Numbered from the stretch's first letter, positions 12,127 through 26,227 are shown. The stretch: 64,000 bases of DNA from Rhynochetos jubatus (GCA_027574665.1 CM050652.1:39894307-39958306), one strand, 5' to 3'. A program made the numbers and translations. The notes: generated from the sequence alone by a model not told the origin.

Positions 12127-15000
12127 CTATGTAGCTTTCCATACTGGAACAAACTAATAATACTGAGTGGCAAAATTTTATCTTTTTATAGCCCAATCTA
12201 TTCTTAGGTGTTCAGTGAGAGGACAACTGAGATTCAATAATATGCCTGAAATCACCAGGTACGTTGCAGAGATTCACTCCAAAGATCTTAGTAAACAGCA
12301 TACTGATGCTTTGCCCTTGACATGTCCTTCCTATTGCAGTGCAGCCTGAGACAAGGCTGTTTTCACCAGTGGGTTATCATTCCCCATTATAGTTACTGAC
12401 AAGTGGTAGGCCTGGAACCTGCCAGAGCATAAGTAAATACACCAAGAATATGTAGTGAAGAAGGCGTCAGCATGCTGTTTTACAGAATCCATGCAGCAAG
12501 AGCATTTGATTACAAAAGTGTTTTGATATTACTTAATATTTAAGTTTTGTGTCCTCTTTTTACCCAGTTTTGATTCAGTCACTGAAGAGCTGCAAAGAGC
12601 TGCAATCATTGTACATTTAAATTTAAAAAATAACAGGCATCATCATCCTTTCCATCCTGCTGTAAACTCAGAGATCCTTTGCTTCCACAGATGGCCTGCT
12701 AGAGGTAAGCAAGATCTGCCCAGATCTGGAAGTAAGAGCTTTCCTTCTGCCAATTACAGTGTGTGACTCTATGGAACATTTTCTGTGTATACATGTGTGT
12801 GTCTGTGTGTATGTAATTAGAATAATCCATTATAAGCCTCAGCTCTCATTCATTGTTGCAGGAATTCAGCATAACTGCTGAAAATGTAAGGAGAACTTGA
12901 AAATCATCTGAGAACAAATGAACTATTTATTATTTTCAAATGTAATGAAAAATATCTTTAATATCCAGCACAGCCTAATGAATTGAAGACACTTTTCTTC
13001 TCAGTTCTTACCAAGATGGAACGTTTTTTCTTTGCAGTTAAATGAAAGTCCTTCATTCTCTTTAGAAAGCTGTTGCATAAAATGACAAGATAACATCAAC
13101 ATGAGTTATGCTGACTTTTGTCATAGTCTGGCTCTCATTCCAGAAGGTCTTAGTTACTGTGACATTTAAGACTTTAGATTTACTATCTATAGAAAGAATT
13201 TTGTTTAAAGTGTGTCCAGCAAAGAATACCTCACAACCAATGCCCCTTTTAACTAAGAGATCAAATGTTGCCAGGGCAGACTGATCTTAATGTGGCTGTG
13301 TCACTAGACAAAAACAGTCTCATTATTTTTTAAATGATTCATGAAAATATTTTCTTCTTATTTACATGTCTTTCAGGAAACTTTTAAGAAAGACAATATT
13401 TTCTGAAAATTCAGGAAATAAGACTAGGAGAACTAGGGATTTTTCTCTGGTGCTTATCTCTTCTTACTCCCATAACTGCTGCCGCAGCAGCCCACTGTTC
13501 TGCATCATACTCTACCGTTAGGTTTAACCTTCCCCGAGTTACCAGTGAAAGTGACACCAGGACTAGGACTGTCGATCTGGCTCACCATCCAAAGATTCAA
13601 TGGAAGGTAGTAACTAACTCAAGCCTACAGCAGTGATTTAGATGATGCAAATCCCTGGCCTATGTTCTGAACACACTAGCATGGCCACTGAGTTATGGAA
13701 ACAAAAGGACATTTAGATTAGTGTTACTCATGGGTTTTTTTAATAAATTATTAATATTTTTTTTCTCTCAGTATTTGGGCAATTTCTCATGGCACTATTC
13801 AAGGCTGATGCACCTTCTAAATTGATTTATGTCATTATGCATTACATCATTGCCTTGACAAAAGATCTCTCTGCTTTTGTGAAACAGAGTAGTTTGTCTT
13901 CCTGATGTTCTAGAGCTGCAGTCAGACAGCAAACTCAATCCCACTGTAAACCCAACAACTACCTCCACATCTTTATGAATGCTCTTGAGCAAATCTATAA
14001 TACCTTTTGATTAAACTGCAATCCCCTCTCGAATTTGGCATTTCCTCCAGCTAGGACTTTTCATCATGTTCCATCAGGTACTTTCTGCTCCTGTAAAAAC
14101 TGGATTCCAAAAATTTCACTCATCTTCAGTTGCAATAAATCAGTCAATTTGCTTTACAAACTAAGTTCTCTTCCTGAATAATGAGCTACCATCCAGAAGG
14201 ACAATGTCAACGACACACCATGGAATTTCCAAGCTATGGCTCTTGACTGTTTTGTTAAGGGCATAAATCCTTCGCTTGGAAAGCGAGAAAATGGAGTAAA
14301 AAAAAGTAAAATAAGGTTTGCTTCTACTAATGCATTAGAAAAGCAAACAAAATCTTCTCATCAGTAAGTCAGGGCTGAGACTTTCTAGAATAACAGGTTC
14401 GGTCTAGTGTTTCTTAACGGTGGTTGCAGAATTTTGTTTCAGAAACAGCACTGAGACATGATGCTTCTCTAAGCCTTCTATTTTGCCAGATTCTGACTGG
14501 GCAAACAATAATCCCTGTCAGCTGCAAAGTAAGAAAGTAATGTTGCATTTCCAGCTGAATGATTCAGTACTGTGCAGAAAGTGGAGACCACAGTAATGTC
14601 ACACATTAACACCTACAGGGAACTTGACTACAGTAATTTGTCTCACTTTTTTTACGAAGGACAGTTTGGGACAGTTAGATTTATGAAGCCATAATAAAAT
14701 ATTGACCATGTCAGTGGTAGAATTACATTAATTTTACTTTCTTGGTCTTTCTCCCTTGTTTTTAGTGCTGTTCAAAATGTCTTCCTATGTATGTGCACAT
14801 GGCTGTAAAAAAAGTATTGATTCAAAAGAATGATTTATAATGTAATTTATAATAGTCTCATAATTTCAAATTATAATTACATGTTTCCTTAGAGAATTTA
14901 CTCAAGTCTGTGGATAAATAAAAGCTACATTATAGTTTCCCTCTCCTTTCAAAAACTTTTAAGTAGCTTACTTCCAAAAGCCCAGCTTTGGCATCCTGTG

Positions 15001-15840
15001 AAATGTTCATACCATAGTGGTCCTTTCCCTCCCTAGCTGGAGTAAACCATGACAGTCCTTTTCCCTGCTCTTTTGTTCCTCTGTTTGCTGCAATGCCCAT
15101 CACAACCAGAGCAATGACAGTGGCCTTTCTGCAGGAAGGTGTTCACCCTGCCAGCACCCCACGAAAATGGCATTCCTGACTTCTCTATTAAAGAGCTGCA
15201 TTTGCTTCCAGTTGTCTTCCATGAGGGAAGGGAAAAGATTGGCTGTGCCCCACAGCCAAGGATGAAGTGTGCATCCTGATGTGGAACAGCTGTTTCCTGA
15301 CTGTGTCTACTTTCTGTCCCATACAACCTGTGATTGCAGATCCACTGCATATTAACATAAACCTCACAGGTAATAAGTGTTTTAGCTTGCTGACCTTGGT
15401 GCCAGACCAAGAGCTTTCCTTCAGACAGAGAAGCAGCAGTCATGCATGGTCTGATCAAAGTGAAGAGACCCCTTTGGCCCATAGCTGTGGTACTGCATAT
15501 ACCACCCTCACCTGAGGAGGGTGAAGAAATTGTCTCTGCTTCCCACCTTGTACTGACTGTTGCATGCCTCTATGTTCAGGCTCTGCACCTCTCCCACACT
15601 CTAGGACATTGGCCAGCTGCAGAGCTGACCAGTTTGCCCCACAGGTACCTCTGTCTCCACACTGGGCTCTGGGCAAACATGGAGATGATGGAGATGGTTC
15701 TTCTAGCCATGGGGTTCACCTCACTGGAGAAAGCTCAGTTTCCTGTGAATATCTGAGCCTGACATTAGAGGTCCAAGAGCAGGTAATTTTTTGTATGATG
15801 GGAACTCATGACAGTTCCATGGCATGAGAGTGAAATCCAC
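15001..15840. other. GC-richer patch with overlapping open frames on both strands; no gene recognised
   Basis: This patch is richer in GC than its surroundings and therefore carries several open frames: 149 codons on the minus strand (15033-15482, true ATG start), 104 codons on the plus strand (15442-15756) and 87 codons on the plus strand (15564-15827). The minus-strand product ends in a Cys/His-rich basic segment (GHCHCSGCDGHCSKQRNKR). I do not recognise a family, and the spacing does not match a zinc finger I know. Open frames on both strands of the same DNA point to low stop density rather than coding selection. It could be an old unrecognised repeat or ordinary intergenic sequence. Confidence 0.3.
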
Positions 15841-18800
15841 CTCTCCAGGGGCTTCCCTGGTGCATCCTAACCAATCTGTGAGCAACTCATATTTTTTGAC
15901 ACATTCAGGATGCGAAAAGATGTTCCAGGGCTAAATAAGGGAGTATTTGGTGCATAAAAAAAAGGTTGAAGAGGTTCATCATGGAAGAGAAAAACCTGAG
16001 CTGTTTCTGGTGAGAGAGAAGACATTTTTTTACACAAAGAAAAATTGAATGAGTCTGTTTGCCTTCAGAATGAATTAGAAGAGAGATACAAACATGCAGA
16101 GAATTTTTCAAATGTCTTCAGTAGTTTAGAAGACAGTTTGGACTGTGGTTAGTACTACTTAACCAAGTGCAAATAGCAAGAATATGGGGTTGTCTGCATT
16201 CCATTAGTGTTGTGGAAAAGAATTAGCATTGTTGTAGTTCTATAATAAGATACAGAATAGTTTCATTCAGCTTTTCAATTTATGCCAGTTGCTCATCAGT
16301 TATATGTGGGGAGATATTATCTGGTTCATCATCATCCTGCATAGCCATTTCTCAGTTGCTTCTGAGTATCTTGCTTTGGAGGAGAGAGGACTCCTGTTTG
16401 TTCTGTGCAAACCCTTCGGTTTCAAGGAAGGCAGTCTCAGCCTGCTTCACTTCATATTTATTTGACCTGTCTCCAAACCAACCACAGCATATCCTAATTT
16501 TGTTCATACTGTTTTAAGTGTTCTGTGACTATTTCCTTTCACTGTACTTTCATTTTTTGTCACTTTGCCTCTCAACACACATGCCAGGTTCAAACCTGTG
16601 GAGCAGTCCTTGCAGCAAGCCAGCCACTGACACTCACATATTTCCCCAACTGAAGGAAGCTTCAGTTCTGCTCACCATAAGCCATTCTCACCTTATTGAA
16701 ATATCTAATGCAGCAGAGTTTAACAATGAACAGCATTCAGGAGAAAAAAAAATGGTGTTGAGGCTTTATATAATTTTTGGGATGAGATATATCTATCACC
16801 ATTAACAAATCAGCTGGGAACACAGCCTTGAACTTCATCCATGCTCTTGACAGACCTTGCCCTCTGCTGTGGGGGGACACAGAGCAGAGCAACTTGCTGG
16901 GGACTCCCCCATCACTGGACCACTAAGAGTTTGCTCCTTTCCTTACAGCCAGCCCACACCTTGAAACAAACAAATCCTTCGTGTTTACTATCAAATACTA
17001 CACACACTTTTAAGTAAGTTGCTCTAAATATACAGAGATTAATGTTGGCCATGAGATAAAGATTTGATTCAGTAGGAATACATTGCTTTTTCTTCATCTA
17101 ATGGCAAAAAAATATATATTGAATTTTAAACACAAGATACAATGATTCAGTTTGTCACAGAAACAGGGAAAGTCAGACAGGAATGGCAAATGTCATGAGC
17201 TACAACCTCACCACAAAATGAGGTTCAGCTTCCTTCAAAATGAAGTGTCCTTCTCTGAAAAAATGTATCCAGACAGCATGCATGCTTAGACATAAGATAT
17301 TTTATTTTCTGGTATTTCTGCTTATAATTCTTTTTACATATAGGTCACCTGAATTTTCACTAGTTTCATCTCTGATCCACTTTTAGAAATATCTATCGTG
17401 ATGGCATGTTCTGAAGGCTTGAAAAGGTCTCTTCAAATTACACCTGACAGGTTTCAGGCATCCAAGTAAGAGCACTCAGATCCCGTGGATTCTGAGAGCT
17501 GCACAGCTCCTTCCCTCCAGGCAGGTGTTTCTGTTCTTTCCAGCTGAACTACAGACAGATGGAATTTGACAGTGTTTCCCCTTCAGTTGCATCCTAAGGA
17601 AATTTAGCTAGATATGTCTTTTAGTTTATGCAGGCACAAATAACAAACAATTGACGGCCAGGGGTATTTTCCCACGCTGAATCCACAGATCTGACAGCAA
17701 ACACTTCTGAAACAAAAGCAATAATAAGGAAGTGCATTCTCATGGGCCTGTGAAATTAGAACGTTTTGGAAAATGCCCACATTTTTTAGCTGTGTTATTA
17801 ATAGCAGATGCAAAGTTAATCATGCTATTGGTACAAAACATTAAGTTAATAACAGGGAGTCCATAGGGCCTTTTTGCAGATATTGCTGTGCCTCAGCTAT
17901 AGTTGAGCTAGACAAGAAAAAAGCTTATTTGCAACTGTACAAACAGTGACTTCACAAAGCTGTTGCATGTGGACAAAATGAGTGAGTTATTCAGAGATCT
18001 TACTAGAGCAAGTCCAGCTTTATTAAGGATTCCATGGATTTATAGTAAGAAGGCCACAGGGGAAAATGTTACAGAAATGAATCTGCAAACTCAGGGAACA
18101 AAGGTTGTCAGTAATACTTCTATACTTAAGAAATCCGCTACTTAGACTGTCTATATTAAATAGTCTTAGCATATAGTAATGTAATGTAATGAAAAATGAA
18201 TATTCAGACTGGCTTAAGGACTGCAAATGTAACCTTCAAGCTGGTTCTTCCAAACTGGGTATAATGGTGCCCAGTAATACCATTTCTGCCATCTGCAGTT
18301 ACAAAATAACATACCTCCCACAAAAATTCTCTCCTAACCTCCCATAGTGGAGGGAGAAAAGTTCACATTCTCTTGAGTTGGGGAGCATTTGTTGCTTATC
18401 TATTTGCTTTTACTATTGTCCCAATGTATTTCTCCCTCTTGCTGCAATTTCTTTAGCCTACATCAATGGAAAATAGCGGCTCAGGTTTATTATCACCAAT
18501 ATCTATTGATATAAGGTCCTTACGGGTGAACCTTGCAAGCACAATGATGATACTTCTTACAGTTTTGTTTTCAGAGGTCTGAGGGTAGCTCTCAGATTTA
18601 GGATAATGTGCAGCTTTGCAAAAGGGTTTCAATGTGATAGTACCTCACCATACAGTTATTAAAAAGAAAACAGTCTAAAACTGACCCCTAGGAAAATTGT
18701 GCTGCCTAAGGCTAGCTGGTTTTTTTCAGTTCAGTTTGCCACATATTCTTTCTTTAAAGCCTTTAAGTTCAAAATAGGTACATTTCTGAAGTGCAGTTGA

Positions 18801-19877
18801 TGATATGGTCATCAATATACATGAAAAAATCCAGTCGGGGCAGGATTAATAGTTTATTGTTTGTGTCACTTAGTGGGTTTCGGAAACTCCACTGATTGTC
18901 CTGAAGTAACAGCAGCTTTTCCAGGTCTTCAGCAAAGAAAACTAAACCAACAGCAACTGTTACACAGGTCTTCCCCTTCATTAAAAATTGAGGGGTTATG
19001 AGGGGTTAATAAGCTTCAAGAGTCTGTACTGACAACTTTCTGCAGAACCAAATATCATTAGATATCCACTGGTTGGTTTCTTGCTGGATTGCAAAAAAAC
19101 CCCACTATTTTGAGAGAGCAAACCCACCCCTTCCACATACTTCTAGTGCAATACATACTGGAACCATTGGTTATGGAGTAAGATCATTACAAAGGTAATT
19201 TACTTCTGCAGCAGGACTCAAAGCTATAATAAAACTTTTATTAGATTGATAACTGCTCAAGTATTGAAAGTAGTCATAAATTTTCATGGCATTAACAAAA
19301 TTCAGTAATTTGTCACTCAAATGGGTCCAGATGAGCAGGGCATATGAAACACTGTTTGACAGTTGCTAAAGCTATCGAAATAATGCAGGTCATTTGGAAA
19401 AAAATGGTTGGGTAGTTATGTCTCAAACTATAATTTGTACATCAATAAGATCAGAGAATAACTTTCTGCAAAAGACTGTCAGACTTGTTTCCTGGCTGCC
19501 ACATTGCCCCATAGCCTATTCCTCTTGTCAGTTGAGTTCTGCAAACACGCTTCACTACTGAACGAACTACAATATTCTCTGCACCACATAGGTGCTCCTT
19601 AGCTTTGCAAAAACGGGAAGTACTGACCGTCCAGTAAATTATTTATCTTTCTGAGGAAAAAACTAAGGGAGAGAAAATATCAAGCAGTTTTTTCCTTAGT
19701 TTGCTTCATGGGCGTTATTGTGAGTTACCCATTAAATGAGCCACTTTTGTCTTAGGCTTTTAAATGAATTTATGATTTACCAATCAACCATGAAATAATG
19801 TAAAACTAGATATGTCTTATTTGTTTTAAATTGTTTACCCTTTGCCCCACAACATTTTCTTTTAGGAAGTTTTCTTC
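15841..19877. other. AT-rich non-coding DNA, nothing recognised
   Basis: Short open frames only (95 codons or fewer, the longest at 16518-16805). No repeats, RNA genes or promoter-like islands were recognised. Confidence 0.55.
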
Positions 19878-19974
19878 CCTTTTTTGGGGTGGTTTTTTTT
19901 TCTGGGGGGTTTTTTGGTGGGTTTTGGGGGTTTGGGTTTGTTTTGGGTTTTTTTTGGGTTGTGGTGGTGGTGTG
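19878..19974 (+). repeat. G/T-rich low-complexity tract with many G-runs
   Basis: About 97 bases made almost wholly of G and T on the plus strand. G-tracts lie at 19886-19889, 19904-19909, 19919-19921, 19926-19930, 19934-19936, 19945-19947 and 19956-19958, separated by T-rich spacers and followed by a GTG repeat (19960-19973). The complementary strand is pure A/C. The irregular unit (roughly GGGTTTT) is not the vertebrate telomeric TTAGGG. Guanine-quadruplex formation is possible, although several loops are 8-9 bases, longer than the usual 7-base limit. Confidence 0.85.
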
Positions 19975-22376
19975 TTTTCTTTGTAATAAGAAAATCTGAT
20001 ATGATGAGATGGAAGGAAGAATAATTAAAAAGAAAATCCACTAGAATCTAATTAAGTTATTCAAGTAAGGTAGAGGAAAAAAACCCCAAACAATGAACCT
20101 AAGTAATACCTTTCTTTGATAGAAGACAATTAAAACATTTTCTCATCTCTAATGGAATTATTTCCAGATTATTTGGTATCCTTTTTGTTAAGATTTTGGA
20201 AGCAGTCCTGTTTTGTAAAATGATGATACCCCTTCAGGCCTCTGCTATACTTTGAGCCCTTTGTTTCTGTGACAGAACAGAGACCAGCAGGAAACATCAC
20301 TGCACACAAAATCTGTTACCAGGAGGTTTCATGGTAACGTCATTTGTCTTCATGTCACAGCAGGGAGGCCAGTACCAGAGCCCATTTTGTAATGTGGTTT
20401 CTATTAGCACTGTTGGTGCAAGCATAACCAAGAATCAAATTCATCCCTGAACACACACAAACAACAAAAAAAGACAATATGACCTTGTCTCGCCATCTTA
20501 ACAAGTTTGATCTGCACCAGTCCTCCAGAGTATCACACAGAAATAGTGGTCTTACCCATCACCTGGTGATGGTCTCTCATCAATTCCCTTCACCCTTGAT
20601 ACCCACGGGGCAGGGGGGTAATCAAGGCATATCTCTGTCCCAGTGACCCCATCTGCCAAAACAGCCCTGGAAGCCGTCAACCCATCATTTTGCTCTGGAG
20701 CAGTGCCCATTCTCCACAGTGCTGCCAAGCTCTATGGAGAGTTTATGCCACGGTGTTATGATACTTATGCCTCAGGCATATGTATGAAGGCCAGGCTCTA
20801 GCAGTGTCCTACAGAAAGCACAAAGGCTTTCAGTCCTCGTGGTAAAGGTAAAATGTGCCAACTTTACTCAGGTTGCATTGTTGTTTCCTACTGTAAAACA
20901 CATGCATGTGAAAACTAGATCTGGAAATGTATGCTTTGAAATATCAAGAAGACAGAGACATGATCAACATAAGCTGCGTCCTGGTACTTAGCGCTGACAT
21001 CACTACTACAAAGCAAAGGATGTCCTCTAATTTTATATCTGGTTATCTGAGCCCAAAGCCTTCTGGTTGATCTCAAAGGTCTTTCTGATCAGATTAGATT
21101 AAAACGTGATGCTAAATCTTACACATTATATCAGATGATTGTGAAATTAGCCATGAAAGGCAAATAAATTACATTAGTATCTCCTTCTATTTATAGAAAC
21201 AAAAAGACATAGAAGAATCCATTTGCTTGATTTACTAAGCAGTTCTGCATGAATTAAAGCTACCCTGTGGGTAATATTAAGTAAACAAGTTTAGTTAAAG
21301 AGAATGACCACCTTTCATCCACTGGCAGAAGAAATAGTCTCCAGGAAAAATAAGGCAAAAGGTTTTGTCTCATATTTTCAAATTTTTTTGGAAAACCGTT
21401 TTCCTTTATCAGGTTTTTATCCCCTTGATTCTCTGAAGTACATTGCTACTGCTCCTGAACTTGAAACTCCATTATCATGAATCAATTTATTTGTTGAAAT
21501 GATACTTGTATCATATTTTGTATATTTCATTACATGTCTTGTTTTTGAACACCAATTTATTAGCCATTAAATCTACAGATAAACTTAATTTGAAATAATG
21601 AAAAAAAAAATCAATATTTTAAAAGTTGCTAAAATTCATCCTAATCTGCATACTGAGGGAAAATATTCTGCATCTGTGAGGGGCGTCTTTAAATCTTTTC
21701 AATATATTTCATGATTTTTAATGAATTAGGAAGACAATAAAGACAGAACATTAGACTAATTCCTAATACAATTCACTAAAGCATATGAAAATGTATATGC
21801 TGTACTGAATCTTGTATTACATAACATGCATCGTACCAAAAGTCATGTCTAGCCTTTTCTGAACTTCAGTAATATTCATTATTTTCTAAAACTCAGAGAA
21901 ACGGCTGAATCAGGTTAAAATAATTTTGTTTGTTGAAATCAAATGTAGAGACATATAGGAGACTTAAATGTCAAGTAATGAATGAAATGTCTTCCTACTT
22001 TTTTTTATTTTATTATAGTGCTTTCTTTAGACAAGAGCTACTTTTATTATTAAAAAAATGTGAGTTTATATCATTTATCTTTTAATCAATGCATTCTGTC
22101 AGAAGCTTCAGCACAGATTGCTCTAGTCTTAAGAAAGCACTATAAAAGAACAGCTTTTAGCAAATAGAAATATAAACAATATTCAGTCATTAAAAGTATC
22201 TCAATTTCAGCTACGTTTAAAAGAACAAAAGAAATATATTTATGGGGCACTGAGAGTTTAACTGAGATTGGGAAACTATTATGTGTTATAAAACCTGTAC
22301 CTTTATTAATCCCATGACTCTTAGGAACCAACAGACTTTTTAATTCCATTTTTCAGGAACATTTTCTGAAGGTGTC
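19975..22376. other. AT-rich non-coding DNA, nothing recognised
   Basis: Open frames are 69 codons or fewer. Several A/T runs are present. No repeat family, exon-like segment or RNA gene was recognised. Confidence 0.55.
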
Positions 22377-22781
22377 TTGAATCCCTTGAATATCAGGTAT
22401 CAGAGGACAATGACCTTTTTCTGGAAATTGTTTCCCCCATTTGGCCAGGTATTTCTTTCTGGCACAAGATCACTTTTCCATACTGGTGGTTTGGTCCTGT
22501 TTACATCACCTCCAAGATGGTCCTTACACAACCTCTTCCTGAGCCAGACACAGAAGGCTATATTAAACATACTGTGCAGTACTAAGCCTTCAGTGGACAC
22601 CCAGCACAGAAATATCACCTCCATCACCCACAATATTATCCCAGTGATTGTCACTACAGCTATGGTAACCACCACTCCTCCATCAGACCATCTCTACTAC
22701 CCCACCATTGATCAGCCAGTTACCATAAGTATCATAAAAACCACACCTCCAAATAACCATATACGTGAGCCACGTAGATAA
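22377..22781 (+). other. 134-codon open frame with a Thr/Pro/Ile-rich end; probably not a gene
   Basis: This is one of the longest plus-strand open frames in the window. Residues 1-75 are unremarkable. From about residue 76 the translation becomes rich in Thr, Pro, Ile and His, because the DNA (about 22605-22770) is a degenerate run of CCA/ATC/ACC triplets on the plus strand. The annotated start is not an ATG codon. There is no signal peptide, known domain or convincing splice border. The minus strand of the same DNA is also open (22400-22675). The most economical reading is a decayed trinucleotide-rich patch that lacks stops, not a mucin-like protein. Confidence 0.2.
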
Positions 22782-25700
22782 ACACACATCTGAGCAAAAC
22801 CAGATGTCATTTAATGCATGAAATGAACCAGGATCCTGCATGTCATTTCTCATGAGAAAAATCAGGTTACCAAACCAATATCTTCAAGCTACCATAATAT
22901 TTCTCCAGCAAAAAGAGATCACCTTCTCAAATTAATCTCTTTATTCCTTATACTCAAAGGCAACAGAAAGTATTTGCCAAAGATATATTTTGGAGCTAAG
23001 ATTCCTAGCCATTGTCCTGTAAGAGTCAATGACAAGGAAAAAAACCCTAACACTACATATTACTATTCCTTTTCTCCCTGCTCCCAGCTTTAAAATACGT
23101 AGTATATAGCATGCCTACAAGACCACTCAAACGTACAAGGGATTGTGCTGTAAAATAAAGAATGAGTGGTTCCCCTTCTGCAGTCTACTGGCCTTAAGTA
23201 GAAGATAATGCATCATAAAGGACATAGGGACATATCTGGGCATTGTGCACTATCTGTAATATGTCCTGAATACTTTTAGTACTGTTCCAATTCCAAAGCA
23301 AGCGGTCAAGGAAAAGTAACAATTCATATATGTTCTTGTTTTCCTTTTCAGAGATAATGATTGCTCAGTATGATCAGCTTTTCCCAATGCAAAATTCTTG
23401 TGGAACAGATTCTTATCCTGAACCTCCGCCGAAAGATGCATAAATGCTGTTGAAGAGGTCCTTGCAGATTTCGGTTTTAAGAAGGCTTATGTATACTCTC
23501 TTTTCTTGCAGTGAAATAAGTTAGATCCAGAGGACTGTGACTATTGTGGTGCAGGGTATTAGTTCCTGAAGGGAGGGCTTACTCCACAGCTCTCCCCCAA
23601 ACAGAAGGTCCTCCCCCAGGCAGATCTGCAGCCTAGCTGCCTGTGGGCTATGATCCCACCAGCTGTGCCCGGCAGCAGCTAGCTAAGCAGTCTTTGGAAC
23701 AGCCCAAAACCTTTTCAGGGAACTTAAACAATACAGACAGCCATGGGACAGCACTGATCCATGCTTTATCCCAGTTTCATTACACTAGACATAGCCTACG
23801 TACCATCCATACCCATACAACAAAATATTTTAGTGTCTGTTTGAGTTAATAAGCTTGCCCCTCCACCTAACGATGGTGTGCAGAACTGCTTTGCTTTCTA
23901 CAGACTAGTACAGGAATTTTTTTTAGTTGCTGGCTGTTTGGAGGGCTGGGTGACTAGATGCAGCAAGACTGTGGTTAAGCACAAATACTTGGTTAGGAGT
24001 GAAGAGATTATGACTGACAAGCAAAGGAAGGAAGAAAGTGGGACAGTGCCTGAGAGGAAGAGTTGAGATGAGTGTGAAAAAACCAAAAGGTCAAAGCAAG
24101 GAAAGGAATTAAGTAAAAAAGAAAGCAAAGAGAACAAAAAATAAGAAAAAACACAGGGGAAATGCAGTTCAGGGGGAATGAGTCGTAAATAAAGCAAGTC
24201 TTGAAGCAGGGCTGCTCAAAAGAGCTCAACCTGCAGAGCACCATACAAAAACAGTGTTCCTGTGCTGAGTCTGGAGACATGACAGCATGGCTGCATAAAA
24301 CCTACTTAGGAGCAGGACTTAACATCTGTATTGCTCCCCTGGCAAACCACATCCTTCCAGAACGATCTCCCTGGCGCACAAACTGCAAGGACTGTAGCCA
24401 GAAATTCTCATAGGACCACATGATTTCTACATGAAATTATGTATTACTTACTGTTTCCTGAACTGCAAGAAGTAAGTGGTGATACAAGGTGAGGCTTTTC
24501 TTCTGCTACACCATACACAGAGTTTCAGCCTATGCAAGTTCACAGGTGTGTTAGGACTAAATCAAGGATTTATTGCTGCTACACCCTCATCCTGCATTGC
24601 TCACTTGAGTTTTTGACTAATTATCAAAATTGGCTGCAGGCATGAGTCATGTGTTTTAATACAACCTGATTAGCCAGTCAGAAAGGATGTAGTGATTTTT
24701 CACTAAAGGAAATTTTTCTAATTGAGTCATGGTCTTTTTTTCCCGACATGATATGTCATGAAAAATTGCCCAACCAGTTTAAAACCCTCCCACCTTGAAA
24801 AGTGGCCTACCTCCTACACTGAGTTCCATGCAAGTTGTAAAACAGAATATAAGCCAGTCAGAGTAATACAGATTTTTTCACAAGTTTGTCTTATATGCAT
24901 ATGTGCTTTTTGGCACTCCTGGGTGTGACATCACCTTTGAGCCTTACATAGGCCCTTGCCATTGCATAACATGCTCTGTAGCCCTGACGTCTTATGAAGA
25001 GCATCTTCTCTTAATTCTTATCGTTTTGAATAATATGCATATTCTATTGTGGCATATACAACTGAAGATTTTGCTGCAGCTATGGAACCCGTGAAAATCG
25101 GAATCTATAGGTCAGGCAGACATGAGAAGGTCTGAAGTTCAGTCATATCTGAAGCTTTTTTCAGAAGTGAATTATGTGCAAATGTCAGCTCTGGATTAAA
25201 AGGAGGTATACTGCCAACTGGAAAATGTGCATCCTCCCATTTCTGAAGCATATGTTGGAAGCATCACTTCAGCATAGAGTTAACTGGAGATGCTTCCAAA
25301 TGGGCTGAAATATCAATGCCAACACATCAACTAGGGTCTCAAAAGCAGGAAAAGTAGCTAGTTAGCTTGCAGAACTCTTTGCCAGAGGAGCTATACTGAT
25401 TCTGACTCCAGAGCAAAGTTACTTAGTTTTAGTCCAGGTGCCTTTGTAGAGGTGGATGCAGTTGTAATACCAGTTAGAGGCCTTGCACTGCAGTTTGACT
25501 TGGAATACTCACAGGATACTGCAACCCAACCCACCATCGTAAAGGAGGTTTATTGTACTGCTGCACTGGTCAGCATAAACATACCTGTAAGGATCACCTC
25601 CTGCAAAAGCAGAGTCCAACCACAAAATTTCAGATGATAGACTGAATAATCTCAGAAAGATCTCCATCCAAATATTTTTGTGCACCACAATGAGATCACT

Positions 25701-26227
25701 TAAGACCGTGATGGGAAACAGGGAAAGGGTGTTCCTGAAACAGGGTGCTCAAGAGTTGTAGAACAGATTCATGTGGGTCCCTGGTCCAACTTGTACATTA
25801 TCTGAGGCAACAAGTCCCTTTTTGAGACTAGTTCCTTATTGCATGACTGTGCATCATATTTAAGTTGTGTTAATGAATTCCTTAATGACATTTTAGCATT
25901 TCTGGTGGAGGAACCAGACTAGATCTTTACTTGTTGAACACCTTGCTTTGTATAGATTTTTGCCTTATCCTGAAGTAGTGAAGACTGGTGTCAGAGAGAG
26001 GATACATAAAATGAAGTGCACAGCTGCTCCTCAGTATTAAGGCCTCAGAAGTATTTGCCCAGTGTGTCTTGTTTATTAACAGTGTCAGCTTTGGGGTCAG
26101 AGTGAATTTTCCCCCAATCAGGCTTTCCAGGGATTATTTTTTATTATCTCTAAAGAAAGAGAAATGCATGGCCCATGTCTAAAGCTTGCTTGATTTCACC
26201 CCACAAATGCCACATGATCTCGTCTCT
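22782..26227. other. AT-rich non-coding DNA, nothing recognised
   Basis: Open frames of up to 99 codons occur only in an A/G-rich plus-strand patch near 24000-24200, where the minus strand gives Ser/Phe/Leu-rich nonsense frames. A GC-richer 200-base segment at about 23560-23760 has no recognisable content. No RNA gene or known repeat was seen. Confidence 0.5.

Larger units (their letters stand above)
7996..15000. other. AT-rich non-coding DNA with minor simple repeats
   Basis: No gene or interspersed repeat is recognised. The longest open frames are 119 codons on the minus strand (9958-10317) and, overlapping it, 110 codons on the plus strand (9915-10247); neither has recognisable motifs. 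Small simple-sequence features are a TG/TA palindromic patch at 11076-11097, a T14 run at 12113-12126, a doubled 10-mer AGAGCTGCAA at 12586-12605, and a TG-rich patch at about 12785-12815. Confidence 0.55.
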
